Position numbers and translations under genes: made by a program
Notes under the pieces: generated by a model
Told to the model about the DNA's origin: nothing
What the model saw: the letters and a program-made list of their open reading frames with translations, nothing else
Databases searched by the model: none
Shown here: piece by piece, positions 35,571 through 48,029 of the stretch
Layout of the letters: the number at the start of each line of letters is the position of its first letter
Position numbering within the stretch: position 1 is the first letter of the stretch
Assembly (NCBI RefSeq): GCF_003369915.1
Contig: NC_046673.1
Coordinates: 21,567,718-21,631,717, forward strand
Reading direction: 5' to 3'
Length of the DNA: 64,000 nucleotides
Source: Drosophila miranda
Taxonomy: Eukaryota > Arthropoda > Insecta > Diptera > Drosophilidae

Positions 35571-38500
35571 TTGTATGTATTGCAGCTCTAAAGATCAACA
35601 TAAGCGTGCAGATTGCATTCCTTACTGTAGCCATATTTATAATGTTTTACCAGTTCCCGTAAAGGTCATAGTACCCTCTGTAAGGGTGTAAAAGAAGAGG
35701 GGGAGGCAACATGCAGGGGGGCGGTTGGGCGTCTCATACAGAACTGTCCCAGGCAGAACTCTACTAAACGGTCACCCACAATCATCGGCGCCCGTACAGC
35801 CAATAGCCGGAGAGGAAACTCCAAAATAAAGTGCAACGGAAAAACAACAGCAAGAACAACAGATGTAAGTGCACAAAAATATAACTGCTTTTAGTTTCCG
35901 CTTCCGTTTTAATGCACCGCGCATCGTGGTCGCCATAGCCATAGCCATCGCCATCGCCATCGCAATGGTCGATGCGGTCAAGGGGGCGTCCGGATGTTGG
36001 CGTAGGTGCAGCAGGATGGGAATCAAGACCTTCGAGGTGGGAGCCCAAGTGAGGCATATGGAATCCATGGTCCAAGAGGAGCTTTGGCATAATTGCACAG
36101 ATTCCTTTTTGATACATGGAAGATTGTGATCGAGAAGAAAGTATGGCAATCGCAGGGATATTCAATCAAAGGAACGAAAGAAGTATTAATTAAAGAGGTT
36201 CCAAATTGATATATGTAGTTCGCAATTATAAGAGCATTTCCACAGCCAGCTACAGCCAGACCCAAACACCAAGGCTGCGTCCAGCAGGACAAACAATATG
36301 TTGAGAACGGGGCAGAACAGAAGTTGGTTACATTTCTCGAATCGGTTGGATTTCGGTCACTCGGTGGGGTCGTTGGTGGTGCAGTGGTGCGGTTTTTTGC
36401 CCTACGACCCAGCGGCGGCAATGTGTTGGCGGGGTCGTTTGTCTGCCATATTTTTAATTTTATTTGTTCACCATTTTAGATTTCATTTGTTTTTGCTCCG
36501 AGCAGAACGGGGAGTGGGCTATTTGTCGCGACCTTAGCTTTAATTGGCACGTAGGGGGGAGCAGATGGAAGTGGGGAGTGGGGAAGTGGGCGAGTGGGGT
36601 GGGAAGTGTAGGGGTGGGCGATGTCCAGCATGCGGAAGTCCGAAGCGGAAGCTAAATTTTGTTTTTCTGCTCGTTTCTTTTATGATTCTCTGTTTCACTG
36701 TGGGTTGATATGAGCAACTTCCGCTCTGCACTCTGCACTTCCGGCGAGTGAATATACCGCACGTCATCTGTCAGGCTCCAGGACCTCATCAGGAAAGGTC
36801 ACTGGCAGCAGCAGCAGTTGACAAATTGAAACCCTATTGAAAAGTGACTTGCATATGAAATATGGTGGGGGCTAGAATGTGAAAGAAAGTCAGCCGAAGA
36901 AAGGAGAAGGGAAGAGTAATTCTTGGAAAGTCCCGCAACAGATTTTCAATTCTGGCTGGCTGGCTCTCGAATCAATTGCACTAAGGAAATACCCTCACAG
37001 AGTATATTTTCCAGGGGCCCTCCTCATTACAATGAAACTTTTCTCAAAATCCTACGGGTGGGGATGGGTACCCCTCTTAGCCGCCGGACATTGTCGCTTG
37101 GTCGTTTCTAGGCTTTTAAAATATTCATGTGAAACACTCGGGATACCGCCCCATTGTCCCATTGCCCCATGGCCAGCTGTTTGCGAGTGTGAGTGTGCAT
37201 GTATGTTATGGTGGTGGGGCTTACATGTGTTTTCCACGTGTTTTAATTAGTTTTCCAGAGTTCATCAGAGAGCTCCAGAGCACCATCCCACGTTCCACAT
37301 CCCATTTGTCAGGTTGTGAGTTATGAAGCACACCACCACCCCCCCCTACACCCATCCCACCGTCCTTGCCGTCTTCATTGTCGAATAATGAACATCACAA
37401 ATCAACGGTTCGTCATTAGGCACAATGGCCCTTGGCCAGGCCCAAAAACTGAGGCGGAGGGGCGTTTGTAGAACGGGGTCTATGCATAATTTTTCAGCTC
37501 AGTGAAGCAAAAACAAAGTGTTGACAGCCAAGTAGATGGTAGGTGGGCGGCTGTCCTGGCTGTCCCAGACAGGTGCAAGAGGGAGAGTAGCTACAAAAGT
37601 AATTACAGAAAAACCAGCTGTTGCCGTAGATTAATTGCCCTCCCAGACGGCGGAGCAGCAGATCAAAAAAGAATGAGAAACGAAACGTTGCTCAGGAATT
37701 CGAAAATGATTACTGTTTCAGCAACTGTTTTGCAACACTGATTTCCCATAGAGTTAAGCGGAGGGTCAGCGATCCTTCCCAGCCCTGTCGCATTTGTTGC
37801 AATCTCTCCTTTTTCTTGTTTGATTTAATAAGGCAGAAGGTAAACAAGCGCCAGCTGGACAGCTGCGAATCGCTCTCTTTCTCATTCTCAATCTCTAGAG
37901 AACTTCAAATCGACATAAGGGTAGCTGGGGGCAGCTGGGGGCTGGTGGGGGAACAAGGGAACCAAAGCCTGCGGAAACATGCCTGAAACATGGGGGGCGG
38001 TCCACCAAATGAAGTTCGAGTTTGCAGTTCCAGTTCATAAACAGCAGAGAAAAGTGTATGTGTATGTGTCTAGCCCCTTTTTTGTGTCCTGTTTACGCTA
38101 ACAGATGGTGGCAGGTGTATCACACATTTGTGAGGGCAGAGGACACAATGATGTGGATCCAAAGATCCAAGGACAAACATATAGATATTCCTATAGATAC
38201 TCCCTTGTAGAGACATCCCAACGTATTTCTTCGGCATCATGCTTCCCAGCCGCAGGGCACATGGCCAGAGGAAACTCAGATGCAAAGTGGAAACCCATGA
38301 CCCATGGATCAGGGTATCCCTCGCTTTCACCTGCAGCTGGTTTCCCGTGCTCTCCCCGGGCTCCACTTTTATAGTACGAGTAACTGCCTCTCGCACATCC
38401 CGGCTATTGTTCTGTTTTCTCCACTTGGTTTGGCTCCCTCGTTGTATTTTTTTTGTCAGGGGCCATATTGAAAATGTTTTTGCGGCATTTGACTGGCGGG

Positions 38501-39959
38501 AATACTCGTGAATGTTATTCAGCTTGCTCCTCTTCTTCCAGGGGTCGGCTGGTTCGGGTCTGGCTTCATTTGAATGGAGGAGGCCGTGGCTCGATTGGGG
38601 ATTTGGCCAATCAAGGGGGAATCAATTTGCTGGGGCCCCGGCGCGATTGGAAATGTGTAATTAAAACCCGACTCCATGCACAAATTATATTGTTATAATA
38701 ACTTCCTTTTTTCGGAGCGCCTGTTTGTTACCGCTGCAGCGGTTGCAATCTGCCCCCCAGCTGAATGCAACACACACAAATGGGTAACGGGAAATCCAAA
38801 ATGGAGAAGTGGAAAGCACTCTCCGTCTCTGGTTCTGGTTCTGGCTCTGGCCCTGGCTCTGGTAAATGAAAATGAAAATTTGATTTGTCTGCATTTTAAT
38901 GAGATGCGCCCACGGCAAACTTGATAATTATTCGCGTGTAAAAAAAGGCACACGACCGCGAGTACTCCATGGACACGATGTAATCTATGGACAATTTTGT
39001 GGGGAAAATTGGGGGAAATCATGTAACCAATTGATTGGCGGGGGCGCCGCTCTGATCGCAGATGTGCCGTACCGCCTCGGGGGGTGCAGCACCTCCTGCG
39101 GCTCGCTTAATTGGAACATTAATTTAACCGCGGAATGGACCGACCATTAAAGCTAAACTAAAACGGACTCTATAAAAATAGCAAATTGCTTTTTCCCCCA
39201 CAAGCACACACTCATACATTCGAGCATGTGCATCCATATGTGTGTGGGGGTGGGTGAGGGTGTGGGTGTGTGCGTGTGTGTGTTTGTGCGTGAAACATGC
39301 TGCATCATCAAATATTTTCCTGCTCCTTTTTGCTGGCTTAGATCCGCAGCATGCAAATTAGCCAAAAACGCTAAATGGCTAATTCAATTAAAATTCCATG
39401 GCAAATAATAAAAATGAAACACAAAAGTGTGCACAGTGGGAGGGGGCAGGGGGGGGGGCCAGGGTTGGACATATATTTATGTATATGGGCGTGTCAGGAA
39501 GTAAATCAACACGAAAAACAACAAATCTCCCAACACAGAACCAATGAAGTTTATGTTTTTTAATTAAAAATGTTCCGAGCACTGAGCTGCCAAGGAATTT
39601 TCCGAAAATGTGAGAGAGGGTATCAATGCAGCAGATCGACCAATGGATACCCTATTGCATGGAAATCATCCGATAAAATTATATAGACAGCTGGACAATG
39701 GATGCTCACAGCATGCTAAGCATTCCAGGAATCTGTGATTGCATTTAAACTTTGATTTATTTGTAGTTTTCTGGCATATCCCTGCATTTGATTCCCCTCC
39801 AAGTTGGTATAGAGTATGAATAGCCCCGCGAATTCCTCGCATAATGTGCCCGGAAAACCGCATTATGCGCAGGTGTGACCCAGGTGCGCATTTGGCTATT
39901 TAAAAATTGGTCAGCGGTCATAAATTTTGCCCCAATTTCACCAGAGAGAGTGCAGAGAG

Positions 39960-40003
39960 TGGGTGTGGGTGTGGGTGTGGGTGTGGGTGTGGGTGTGGGT
40001 GTC
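39960..40003 (+). repeat. GTGGGT hexamer array
   Basis: About seven near-perfect six-base units in a G-rich strand. Confidence 0.9.
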
Positions 40004-40105
40004 TGTGTTTCTGTTCTAAATGAAATCAAGCATGCCTGATGAATGGGGAGGATGGGTGGTGGGTGGTGGTTCCACCCACAGGCTTCCGGTCAATGTTGCC
40101 ATGGC

Positions 40106-40165
40106 CGTGTCCGTGTCCGTGTCCATGTCCGTGTCCGTGTCCGTGTCCGTATCCATGTCCGTGTT
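40106..40165 (+). repeat. CGTGTC hexamer array
   Basis: About ten six-base units of CCGTGT with occasional CCATGT or CCGTAT variants. Confidence 0.85.
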
Positions 40166-43100
40166 TATGTTCATGTTTCTGTTTCTCTCTACTGCTGCCA
40201 TTGCAGTTTAATGCGTTTTTAAAGCGTACGAAAATTATGTGCCCTGCTTGGCACGGGAATCGTCCGGCTATGGTATGGTCCAGGGCCTGGTCTAGTTTTA
40301 AGCCGAAACATATAAAAATAATTTATGGCAAATTATAAATATATATTGTACATAAATGTGTGCGCGCTTCCCCCCGTTTCCCCCCATTGCGAGAGAAAAT
40401 GGAAAATGGTTTTGCATTGAATGAATTTTATTGGGATATAATCCGCCTAGGATGAATAAATAATCAAAAGTGAAAAGAGCTTACAATGAACCATGGAATG
40501 GAGAACTGATCGGCGTTGCATCGAGATTTCATGATTATTTAAGGCGGATTGCAGAATGCTTTCGTATACCCCGTCTGAATGTGCTTTATACCCACTAAAG
40601 AAAAATTAATGCTGCAGCCAAAGATTGCATTTTCAGAAATTTTAAATATATACATATGTATGTGTATAAAATCGCTATAGACTTAAAACATACAAATGTA
40701 CATACGTACGCATGAGAGAGATAGTTTTAATAGGGACTTTAGCACTTCATGGGAAATGTCCCAAAAATGTCCACTTCACTGTGGTCGAAAGTGAGAGGTC
40801 AAGTGGAAAATGCCCCGGCTAATCGATCGGTAAGCAGTGCACTTTCACAGCAAGTGCCAATCGATTGTTTGGCGCACGCTTTTCCGGCTAACTTTTCCGA
40901 TTCACGGCTCCTTTGAATGGCGCGGCGCCCCTGCTCAGTTCCGCTCCTTACGCACGAGGGGCGCCGTGAGCATCGGCCCCGTCTGGCGATTAATTATGCG
41001 GACAGAAAGGGTGTGGTTGGTGGGGTAGTCCTCGCCCCCGCTTGGGCACACATGTTGGGTGTTGGCATAATATATGCATTCTTATTAACAATCTCGTCGC
41101 CATTGTAAGTCTCAACAACTTTTGGGAGAGCTCCTCGTAGCCCTGCGGCCCCTTCACCATTCTGTGGCTGCTTCATTTGGATGTGTAAACGTGTTATTTA
41201 TTTTCCCCCCTCACCACTCACCACTCACACACCGACACCCACAACCCCCACCCCCACTCCCACCAGCACCCATGGTCCATGGCTCATGCTTTGCAAAAGG
41301 AAAAAAGAAAAGAAAACTGAATGTTGCCTTTTAAGTGGCAATAAATCAAATTGTCCTGCTTCCTTGCCCTTTGGGGATCGCTCGATGGATGGAGGATGGT
41401 GGTTGCAAGAGAGAGAGAGAGAGGGGGACTGCGTCAAAGGGTGTCAGAGGGAGGAGGCGTGGCAGTCAGTCAGAAGAGTGAGCTGTTGGCAACTTACTTT
41501 CATATTTGACTTAGTCATAAAAGGCAAAAGCGATTCCCTTTCAAGCCAGCGACTAGTCAAAGGAGGAATCAGCCAAGGAGCTGGAGTCCTCCAGCCAGGG
41601 CCAGGACCAAGAACTAACACACATGTACATATGCACATATATGTATGCATGTGATGTGTGTGTGTGTGTGTATGTGTGTGGTATTCCGTCCTCCGTCTCC
41701 TTCTCAGTCGCTGACTGCCGCTGCGTCAGCGTCGCGGCTTTGCGCGCTACGCTGTTTGTTTAGCGTTCCATAAGCTCTTAAGCTCATTTCGGTGGCGTTT
41801 TATTTGTAACTTGAGGCACCCGATACACACACACACACATACACACGAACACATACACAACTCTGGCACAAAAGTTGCCTTTATTTATTTAAAATAAAGC
41901 TGTCAAGCAGCTGAAATATTGAGTCAAACAATTGCAAGACGACAGCTGCAGCTCCAAAATTAAGAGTAGAGAGAGAAAGAATTGCGAGATGGAGGGCGAG
42001 AGAGTCAAAATGGCTGAGAATTGAGAGATGGAGAGAGTCGATAGGGGGCAAGTCGAGAGATGCTAGAGATGTATAGATGAAAGTCGATTAAAGATCGCCA
42101 TTTATGCAGGTGCCCAAAAAAACATGAGGCAAACAGTTATCGTTTTTTCCACCAGGTAATGCATAAATTCTACTCAAATGTGTATATCCTGTACTCAAAG
42201 GGTAGATGAGGCAGAAAGGCAATTGCTTTAAGTCCAGATGGGCCAGAAAGCGAAACAGATGGGACAGAGTGGAGTATTCAAGGCCATTCACGAGAAAATA
42301 CTTGAGCTATAGGGTATCAACAAGTTGGTACACATCTGGCAATTATGAGAGCTCCCTATCCCTTCCCCAGTGCTAGCTGGTGCATGTCTTTGTGGTTCTT
42401 TGTGCGCTTAGGAACAACTGAATTTAACACCTTTTGATCGGCAGACAGGATGCGACAGAGGACAGGAATAATGTGTATGTGTGTGTGTAGTTATGACACA
42501 AAATAAATTCCTGTAAGCTCCACTGAAGAGCAAACACACACACACTCCATGACACTGCCCCAAAAGCAAGGACTGGAGGACTGTGACTCCGACTCCGACT
42601 TACATGTGCTCGTTATTCATAAACTTAATGCCAAAGAGAGCATAATTTTCATTTCGCCTCGTTTCGGGTTTTGTTTGCTCCGTTTTGGCAACGGCAACAG
42701 CAAAAGCAAAAGCAACGGCAACGGCAACGGCACCGGCATCCACCCACCGCACCACCGAACCGAACCGCACTGTGTGCCAATGTGTGCCAAGACTTAAGCA
42801 CATACACAGCAAATAAAAGCCAAACATTGGAGGAACAACAGCTAGAAAGAGGAAGGGGCAGCAGTGGAGGAGAGTGGAGTGGAGTGGTGCGGAGTGAAGC
42901 GGGGCATAAACTGCACGGTGTGGCAGCAGCGGTAAGTGGGAATTATATAAACATATACATCAGTGAGCAAACACCCATACACGTATAAGAGCACACAACA
43001 ACTGGCAGCTGTTGCGGCCTCATATCGGCACTAAGATCGCCATCGTCGGAGCAGCCCACAAGCATACACGGCGTATGAGTGATATGTGTGTGTGGAAACT

Positions 43101-44425
43101 GAGGGAAGGAGCCGGATTTGGCATTGAAAAGATAAGTTTACGCATGATACTTATCAACGATCAGCTACCGCTTATATCAATGAATTTCAATGAATTGGTC
43201 AATGAATTTCAGATGATAGATCAGAATAGAATAGAATATATGTAAGTCTTTTGATCGATTCAGGGGAACATGACTGTAGGGTATGCACGGTTATAATCTA
43301 CAAAGAATATAGACGTATGTACATATATATGTGATGAAGTGGCTAAAAACGCAAAATGCAAAAGATAGTGAAAACCGGAGGCCTTGGACGAATATGCTTG
43401 GATTGGATGGTGGAGAGCTGCTGCGACCAACCGCTGCTCGCGCCTGGACCATGAAAACTGTTGTTGTTCCACGTTGTTCTGTCCTCCTTGCTTGCCCGAG
43501 ACCCTTGACCCTTCTCTTGGATGCCCTATTGTAACCCATGCCAGCGCCGAGAGACAGAGCGTGCTCTACTCTGGCGATACCCAGCATCTGCTGGACCATG
43601 TTACATGTTACACCACCATCACTTTCTCCCTGTCGGGCAGTGTCCCCTCTCGTAGCAATCGTCTGTTCTCTTGCTGTTCAGATGCACCCGGGCACAGAGC
43701 GACGCTGTCGTTTTCTTATCTTCCAGACGAAGGGATCCAGACCCGATTCGTATTTCAATTATGCATTCCGACAGCATGGCCACTGGATTCTCTGTCCCGC
43801 TCACACCACACTGGCAACCCAGGACGCCAAACCGAAGCATTTGATACTTTTTCCAAGTCGATCTAACACGTTTCTTTTATAGTTTTGCGACAGCTTTGGT
43901 GATGCTGATATTATTAGGGAAATCTTTCCTACGGAAGCTGCGTACATATTTTCATATAGAGATGCGGCTTTTATGATTCTGTATCTCTTCTAAGACGTAA
44001 TATGTACCACCTGCAAGAGTATGTAATGATGAAGAAGGGTATGGAGGAGAAATTGTCAGCTACATGCCACATTCCGGTCATTAATACGCCATCAGAAGCG
44101 AGTGCCCAACGAGCAGGGGAAAGAGATACTGATAAAGAGGCAGGTCATCGCTGCCATCTCGCGTCATCATCATCATCAGGGGCGGAGCTCCGCTTAGCTC
44201 CAGTTGTTGTCCGCCGGAATGCTGCCGCTTTTGCTACTCCTGCTACCACCTGAACCAAATACTAGCCGTAGAATAAAATGCTAACTATTGCAGCGCATTC
44301 AAATTGACGGCCAATACCCGCACAGAAAACTCCTCCAACGGCTCCCGCAGGTTCATATTTTTACACAAATTGTTCATTAATTGTACAAAATTTAAATATT
44401 AACAGACATAAAACCTAAACAGGCC

Positions 44426-44481
44426 ATCGATGTTTATAAAAATGGAAAAGAAAACATCGATGCATCGATAGCACCATCGAT
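44426..44481 (+). promoter_or_regulatory. Cluster of four ATCGAT (DRE-like) boxes, promoter of the PET117-like gene
   Basis: ATCGAT occurs at 44426, 44456, 44464 and 44476. The third, in GCATCGATAG, is one base from the full DRE TATCGATA bound by DREF and BEAF-32. Such clusters mark housekeeping promoters in Drosophila. The small gene starts about 190 bp downstream, probably behind a short leader intron ending at 44667. Confidence 0.6.
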
Positions 44482-44669
44482 GTTTTTCTCCCATCACTGG
44501 TCAGCAGCTCGCATCCCTAACAGTGAAAAATTAGAAAATTGCTTACAATTGGAGTGCAAATTACGCTTGAACCAAACTAAACGAAAGATCAGGTGATTTA
44601 CAACGCTACAAAATAAAATAAAGTAAATAGAAACAATATTTATGCGAATCCGTATGTTCTCCTTTAGAA

Positions 44670-44915
44670 ATGTTGCCGAAAGTAGTGCTCCTGATGGCCC
44701 CCATTGTGGGAAGCCTGGCCACCGCTTACATTTGGAACGTTATCGCCAAGATGGAACGCGACCGGCAATTCAAAAAATGTCTCATTACGGATATTGAAAA
44801 GCGCCTGGAAGCAGTGCACAATGCACGCGCCCAAGGAGAGGAGGAGGACGGCGATGCCATTGACCCACTCGACGAAATGGCCGAACTGGCTTACCAAATG
44901 GAACTCGAAGAATAA
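44670..44915 (+). CDS. Small membrane protein, possibly a PET117-like complex IV assembly factor
   Basis: An 81-residue protein. Residues 4-24 form a hydrophobic helix (KVVLLMAPIVGSLATAYIWN). A basic-acidic helix follows with FKKCLITDIEKRLEAVHNAR, then an acidic tail ending MELEE. The layout KVVL + helix + D-x-x-x-x-x-x-x-I-x-DIE+ resembles PET117, a mitochondrial inner-membrane factor for cytochrome c oxidase assembly; that match is from memory, covers a short protein, and is tentative. The start is preceded by CTCCTTTAG, a good splice acceptor, so a leader intron (donor GTGATT at about 44592) is likely. AATAAA lies at 44967-44972. The DRE-like promoter fits a constitutive mitochondrial gene. 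Confidence 0.65.
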   Translation: MLPKVVLLMAPIVGSLATAYIWNVIAKMERDRQFKKCLITDIEKRLEAVHNARAQGEEEDGDAIDPLDEMAELAYQMELEE

Positions 44916-44966
44916 ATAATCACATATCTGCATTTACATTATTTTGGTTTACGAGTAAAGTACAAA

Positions 44967-44972
44967 AATAAA
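44967..44972 (+). terminator. poly(A) signal of the PET117-like gene
   Basis: AATAAA 52 nt beyond the stop codon, just before the next ATG at 44988. Confidence 0.55.
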
Positions 44973-44987
44973 AATAGTTAAACCGCA

Positions 44988-45604
44988 ATGTCGTCTCTTC
45001 GTCACTTCTCGGGCACTCCTGCAGAGACGCAAGACCAAGGCCAAGACAATGAGGCCAAGGAGGATGAGGATGAGCCACTCTGCCCGATCGACACGTGCAA
45101 CTAGCAGGAAACCCAATCCCAATCGTGCCCCTAGGCCGGGACCTGTGCCTGGCCGCTGGGATCTAGCCGTGCCGAAGCGAGACCTGACGTTCAGTGTCCA
45201 AGAGCTGAGCCTCCATTTGCCCGTGCTGGTGACAGTATGCAGAACCCTTCCGATGACCCAGGCCGAATGAGAGAGAGGATGTCTTCCGGGATGGTCTGGC
45301 TGCTGTGCCCTGCCATCTCTTGGCCCGTGGCAGTCCCGCTGGAGATCTTCAACAGCGATCTGAAGTGCGCGGCCGCCGTATGCTGCGGAGCTTCAGCACC
45401 GGAGAGGCTGTGCGACTCTGGGCAGTACGCTGTTCTCCTCGAGATGGTGCAGTCCAAACTTTCAAATTGAATATCTTTGAACTTGTGCAAATTATCGGAG
45501 AGCCGAACAAGAAAACTAATCCGCAAATTTTTGCGGGTATTGTTTGGGATGAAGATTGTGGCTCAGCTGTTGCCGCAGCTGGTGGACCACTAAAGTGGGG
45601 TTGA
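44988..45604 (+). pseudogene. Coding-like but broken sequence downstream of the PET117-like gene
   Basis: An ATG at 44988 opens a 38-residue acidic reading frame (MSSLRHFSGTPAETQ..., ending LCPIDTCN). After two TAG codons (45102 and about 45132) the same frame stays open to about 45470. Other frames are open too: a Pro/Arg-rich one at 45049-45270 and one ending at 45604 that contains NIFELVQIIGEP. The GC content is high compared with the flanks, as in Drosophila coding DNA. This looks like a decayed or frameshifted gene, but the family is not recognised. The 38-residue ORF could instead be an intact micro-ORF. Confidence 0.25.
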
Positions 45605-47400
45605 AATCTGTTGGGGCATGGTCTGGGCTGGGCGTGGCTGGGCTTGGCACCTTGGCGCACAAATTGAAGCCAGTTTATGGCTCACATTTGGCAAGGCGGC
45701 TGGGCTCGGCTCGGCTCGGCTCGCATTATTGATTCCGCTTGCCAGCTTTATTGCCCCTTTTTCTGGGGCATCACTTTTTTACGGCCGCAGCAGACTCGCT
45801 CGCAACAACAACATCCTCCTGAAAGCAGGACGCAGAAGGAACGGACGGACAGAGCGGATACAACTGAGGCTGCAAATGTGCCATAAATTGCTGTCTTTTA
45901 TGTTTTCATGTTTTGGCAGGCATTCAGACAGGCCATGCCACACGCCACACGCCACAGTCAAAGTGGCACAGATCAAATCAGATCCGATCGGATCGGAGGC
46001 GGGAGTTTTAAGTGATTTTTGCGTTCCAATAATACCCGAATTCACGTTGCCAGAACTATCCACATTATTGCATGCCAAGGGAAACCTGCTGCTGTTGAGT
46101 TCAATTTCAGGCGAACCGTAGAAGCCATCTGGCAAACTCTTGACTTTAAGCTGCAACGGCAATCAGTGGCAAGGGGGCAAGAAAACAAACAATGGCAACG
46201 GCTGGCGATGCTCTGGCTGCTTGACGTCCCAATATAGCGCGGCGACATGTTTACGATGCATTTGTATCTGCTCCGTACAACATATTCACCCCACCCCACC
46301 GCACTCTTTGGCCTGCCCGGATAGCCGTATGCCGTATTCCTGTATTCCTGTATTCCTGTATTCCTGTATTCCTTCTGTATGCTCTCACATGTTGGCATTT
46401 TCATTGAGGGAAAATCAGTAAAGTCGGCGCAAGGATTTCAAATTCCCATTCCCATGTGAAGCTCTTTGTGTGTGCCCAATGTCCACCCGTCCACTCGTCC
46501 GCTCGTCCGGTCGTCTACGTGTGCGTGCTCCAAAAAGGAGAAACATCCCTAGGGCGGGGCAACGACAACGATGAGGACACATAAAGGCTAAATTGGACCC
46601 TGAATGGGCGCTGTGGAAGACATTGCCTGGCCAATGGACAAACACTCAAGTCATTTAGAGCCCGTCCACTCTCAGGAACTGTCTCGTAAAAATATCTGTC
46701 CACCGCCAGGGCCTATTGAATTGGAAAATTCAATGGATACGTGCATAACCATACCATTGCGGGGCCCCACTACAAGTCTATAATTACGCACTCTTCGTCT
46801 CGAATGGAATTGATCTCTGATATGGGATTTCCTCAACCCGTTGCCGTTCTCCAATCCTCAAAGGAGCAGGAGCAAAGAGAGAGGACATCGACACACAGAA
46901 CGTGTTAACATAAAGGCTGAAACGTGTAGCACGGCCAAGTGGGGAGGGGACCCATCAGGGCGAGGAGTCGTGCCATGCCGCCTGTCAAAACTTTTTGCTT
47001 CTATTTCCTCTCTCTTCGCATGGACTCTTGTTGCCAGTGAAGGTGTAGCTGGTAGTCTCATGCTGTGGCATCAACACCTAACTCTGGGGATTGGATTACC
47101 CATAGTGTGGTATCGCAGGTTGCATTGGTTTCCGTTCGAAATTCTACGTATGTGAATCATTTTAAATGGCCTTTTTTTTCTTCGTATATTCTTATTCCTG
47201 GAAATTTTGTAATATATGCACAGATTTATTGAACAGTACTAGTGGAACATTTAAGAACATTCTCTTACGTAGGTACGAGTACTTGATGTTTGTACATTTT
47301 TGCATATTTTGAAAAAATTGCCAGATCTTTTCTACAGTGCTTCCAGGGATCGCTGAAGATTCACATGTGAAAAGGCGTTGGGTAGTCCTTCGACGGTATG
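45605..47400. other. Noncoding spacer
   Basis: No supportable exon, apart from a weak possibility that the helicase fragment continues into 47192-47340 on the minus strand. It holds the 8-bp array at 46335-46374 and GA-rich sequence near 46862-46885. Confidence 0.5.
46335..46374 (+). repeat. TATTCCTG 8-bp tandem array
   Basis: Four exact units and a fifth with one change at its last base. Confidence 0.9.
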
Positions 47401-47417
47401 TTGAATGCGGATCAACA

Positions 47418-47950
47418 TCATACCTGCTTCTGCATCTTATGGATGTCACCGTTCTCGCAGATCGAGCGAGTGTAGTCACCAGGCAGCCTGTTTCTTTGGG
47501 AACATAGAATAAATTTCGAGCCGACTGCCATCACATGTACATTACCCGTTTGGTCACCCTCGACGATATTTGTTGGTAGAAATACGTGGAAAAAGCTTGC
47601 GACCTCTTGCATTCGCTTTGCCTCTGGCATTAGAACCAGGAAAAGGGGTCCCGTCCCTGTTCCACATTCAGAATAGGTGACGCATTCCTTAGCTCGGGAC
47701 GAATATCGAATACATACTCCAACCAGCGTCTGCTGCTTAGGGGATTCACAATGACAGCGCCGGCATCCTGGCTCTTGCGAAGATGCGGCCAAGTGTAGCT
47801 GCGCAGAGGCCGTATGCCGCGCATGCCCAGTTGTCTCATGGCTTTTGCCAAGTCCGACTTAAGCATAGGTTTTTCCATGGAAGTAATCGGTTGCAAAATG
47901 CCCTCAATATTACTGCCATTCCTGTTGGCGTACTTATTGTTTTCCTGCAT
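47418..47950 (-). pseudogene. Frameshifted, truncated DEAD-box helicase fragment (Yb/TDRD12-like)
   Basis: The first frame (Met at 47950) reads 106 residues to a stop at 47630. It contains a Q-motif-like stretch: ITSMEKPMLKSDLAKAMRQ, then a GI-x-PLRSYTWPHLRKSQD segment where DEAD-box proteins have PIQ...WP...G.D. The Walker A region is degenerate (VNPLSSRRW, no GKT), as in the non-canonical helicase domains of Yb-family and TDRD12 Tudor proteins of the piRNA pathway. The continuation lies in another frame: GPLFLVLMPEAKRMQEV, the expected motif Ia region, running to a stop at 47418. A one-base shift near 47640-47650 separates them. There is no Tudor domain and no second helicase lobe. A splice donor (CAG|GTATGA) near the end could add a further short exon. 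It is either a decayed partial duplicate or an assembly error in a fast-evolving gene. The family call is tentative. Confidence 0.5.
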
Positions 47951-47998
47951 GTCGTTTGGGTGTAGAAATAAACAGAAAACAACATCGCCATCTTACAT

Positions 47999-48020
47999 AT
48001 CGATCACAATATGAATCGAT
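47999..48020 (-). promoter_or_regulatory. Paired ATCGAT boxes upstream of the helicase fragment
   Basis: ATCGAT at 47999-48004 and 48015-48020 lies about 50-70 bp before the presumed start codon, a normal promoter distance. It suggests the fragment retains or acquired a DREF/BEAF-type promoter. Confidence 0.45.
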
Positions 48021-48029
48021 AGTTTGAGG

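Larger units (their letters stand above)
35600..44420. other. Gene-free region with hexamer arrays
   Basis: About 8.8 kb in which I find no supportable exon. It holds a CATAGC/CATCGC hexamer run (about 35935-35965), GGTTCT repeats (near 38828-38860), a GTGGGT array (39960-40003), a CGTGTC array (about 40106-40165), a GA tract (41407-41424), TG runs near 41656-41680, and a mixed GCAACG/AAAAGC array (42687-42731). The overlapping open frames at 43384-43882 have no domain and I do not call them. Confidence 0.5.
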
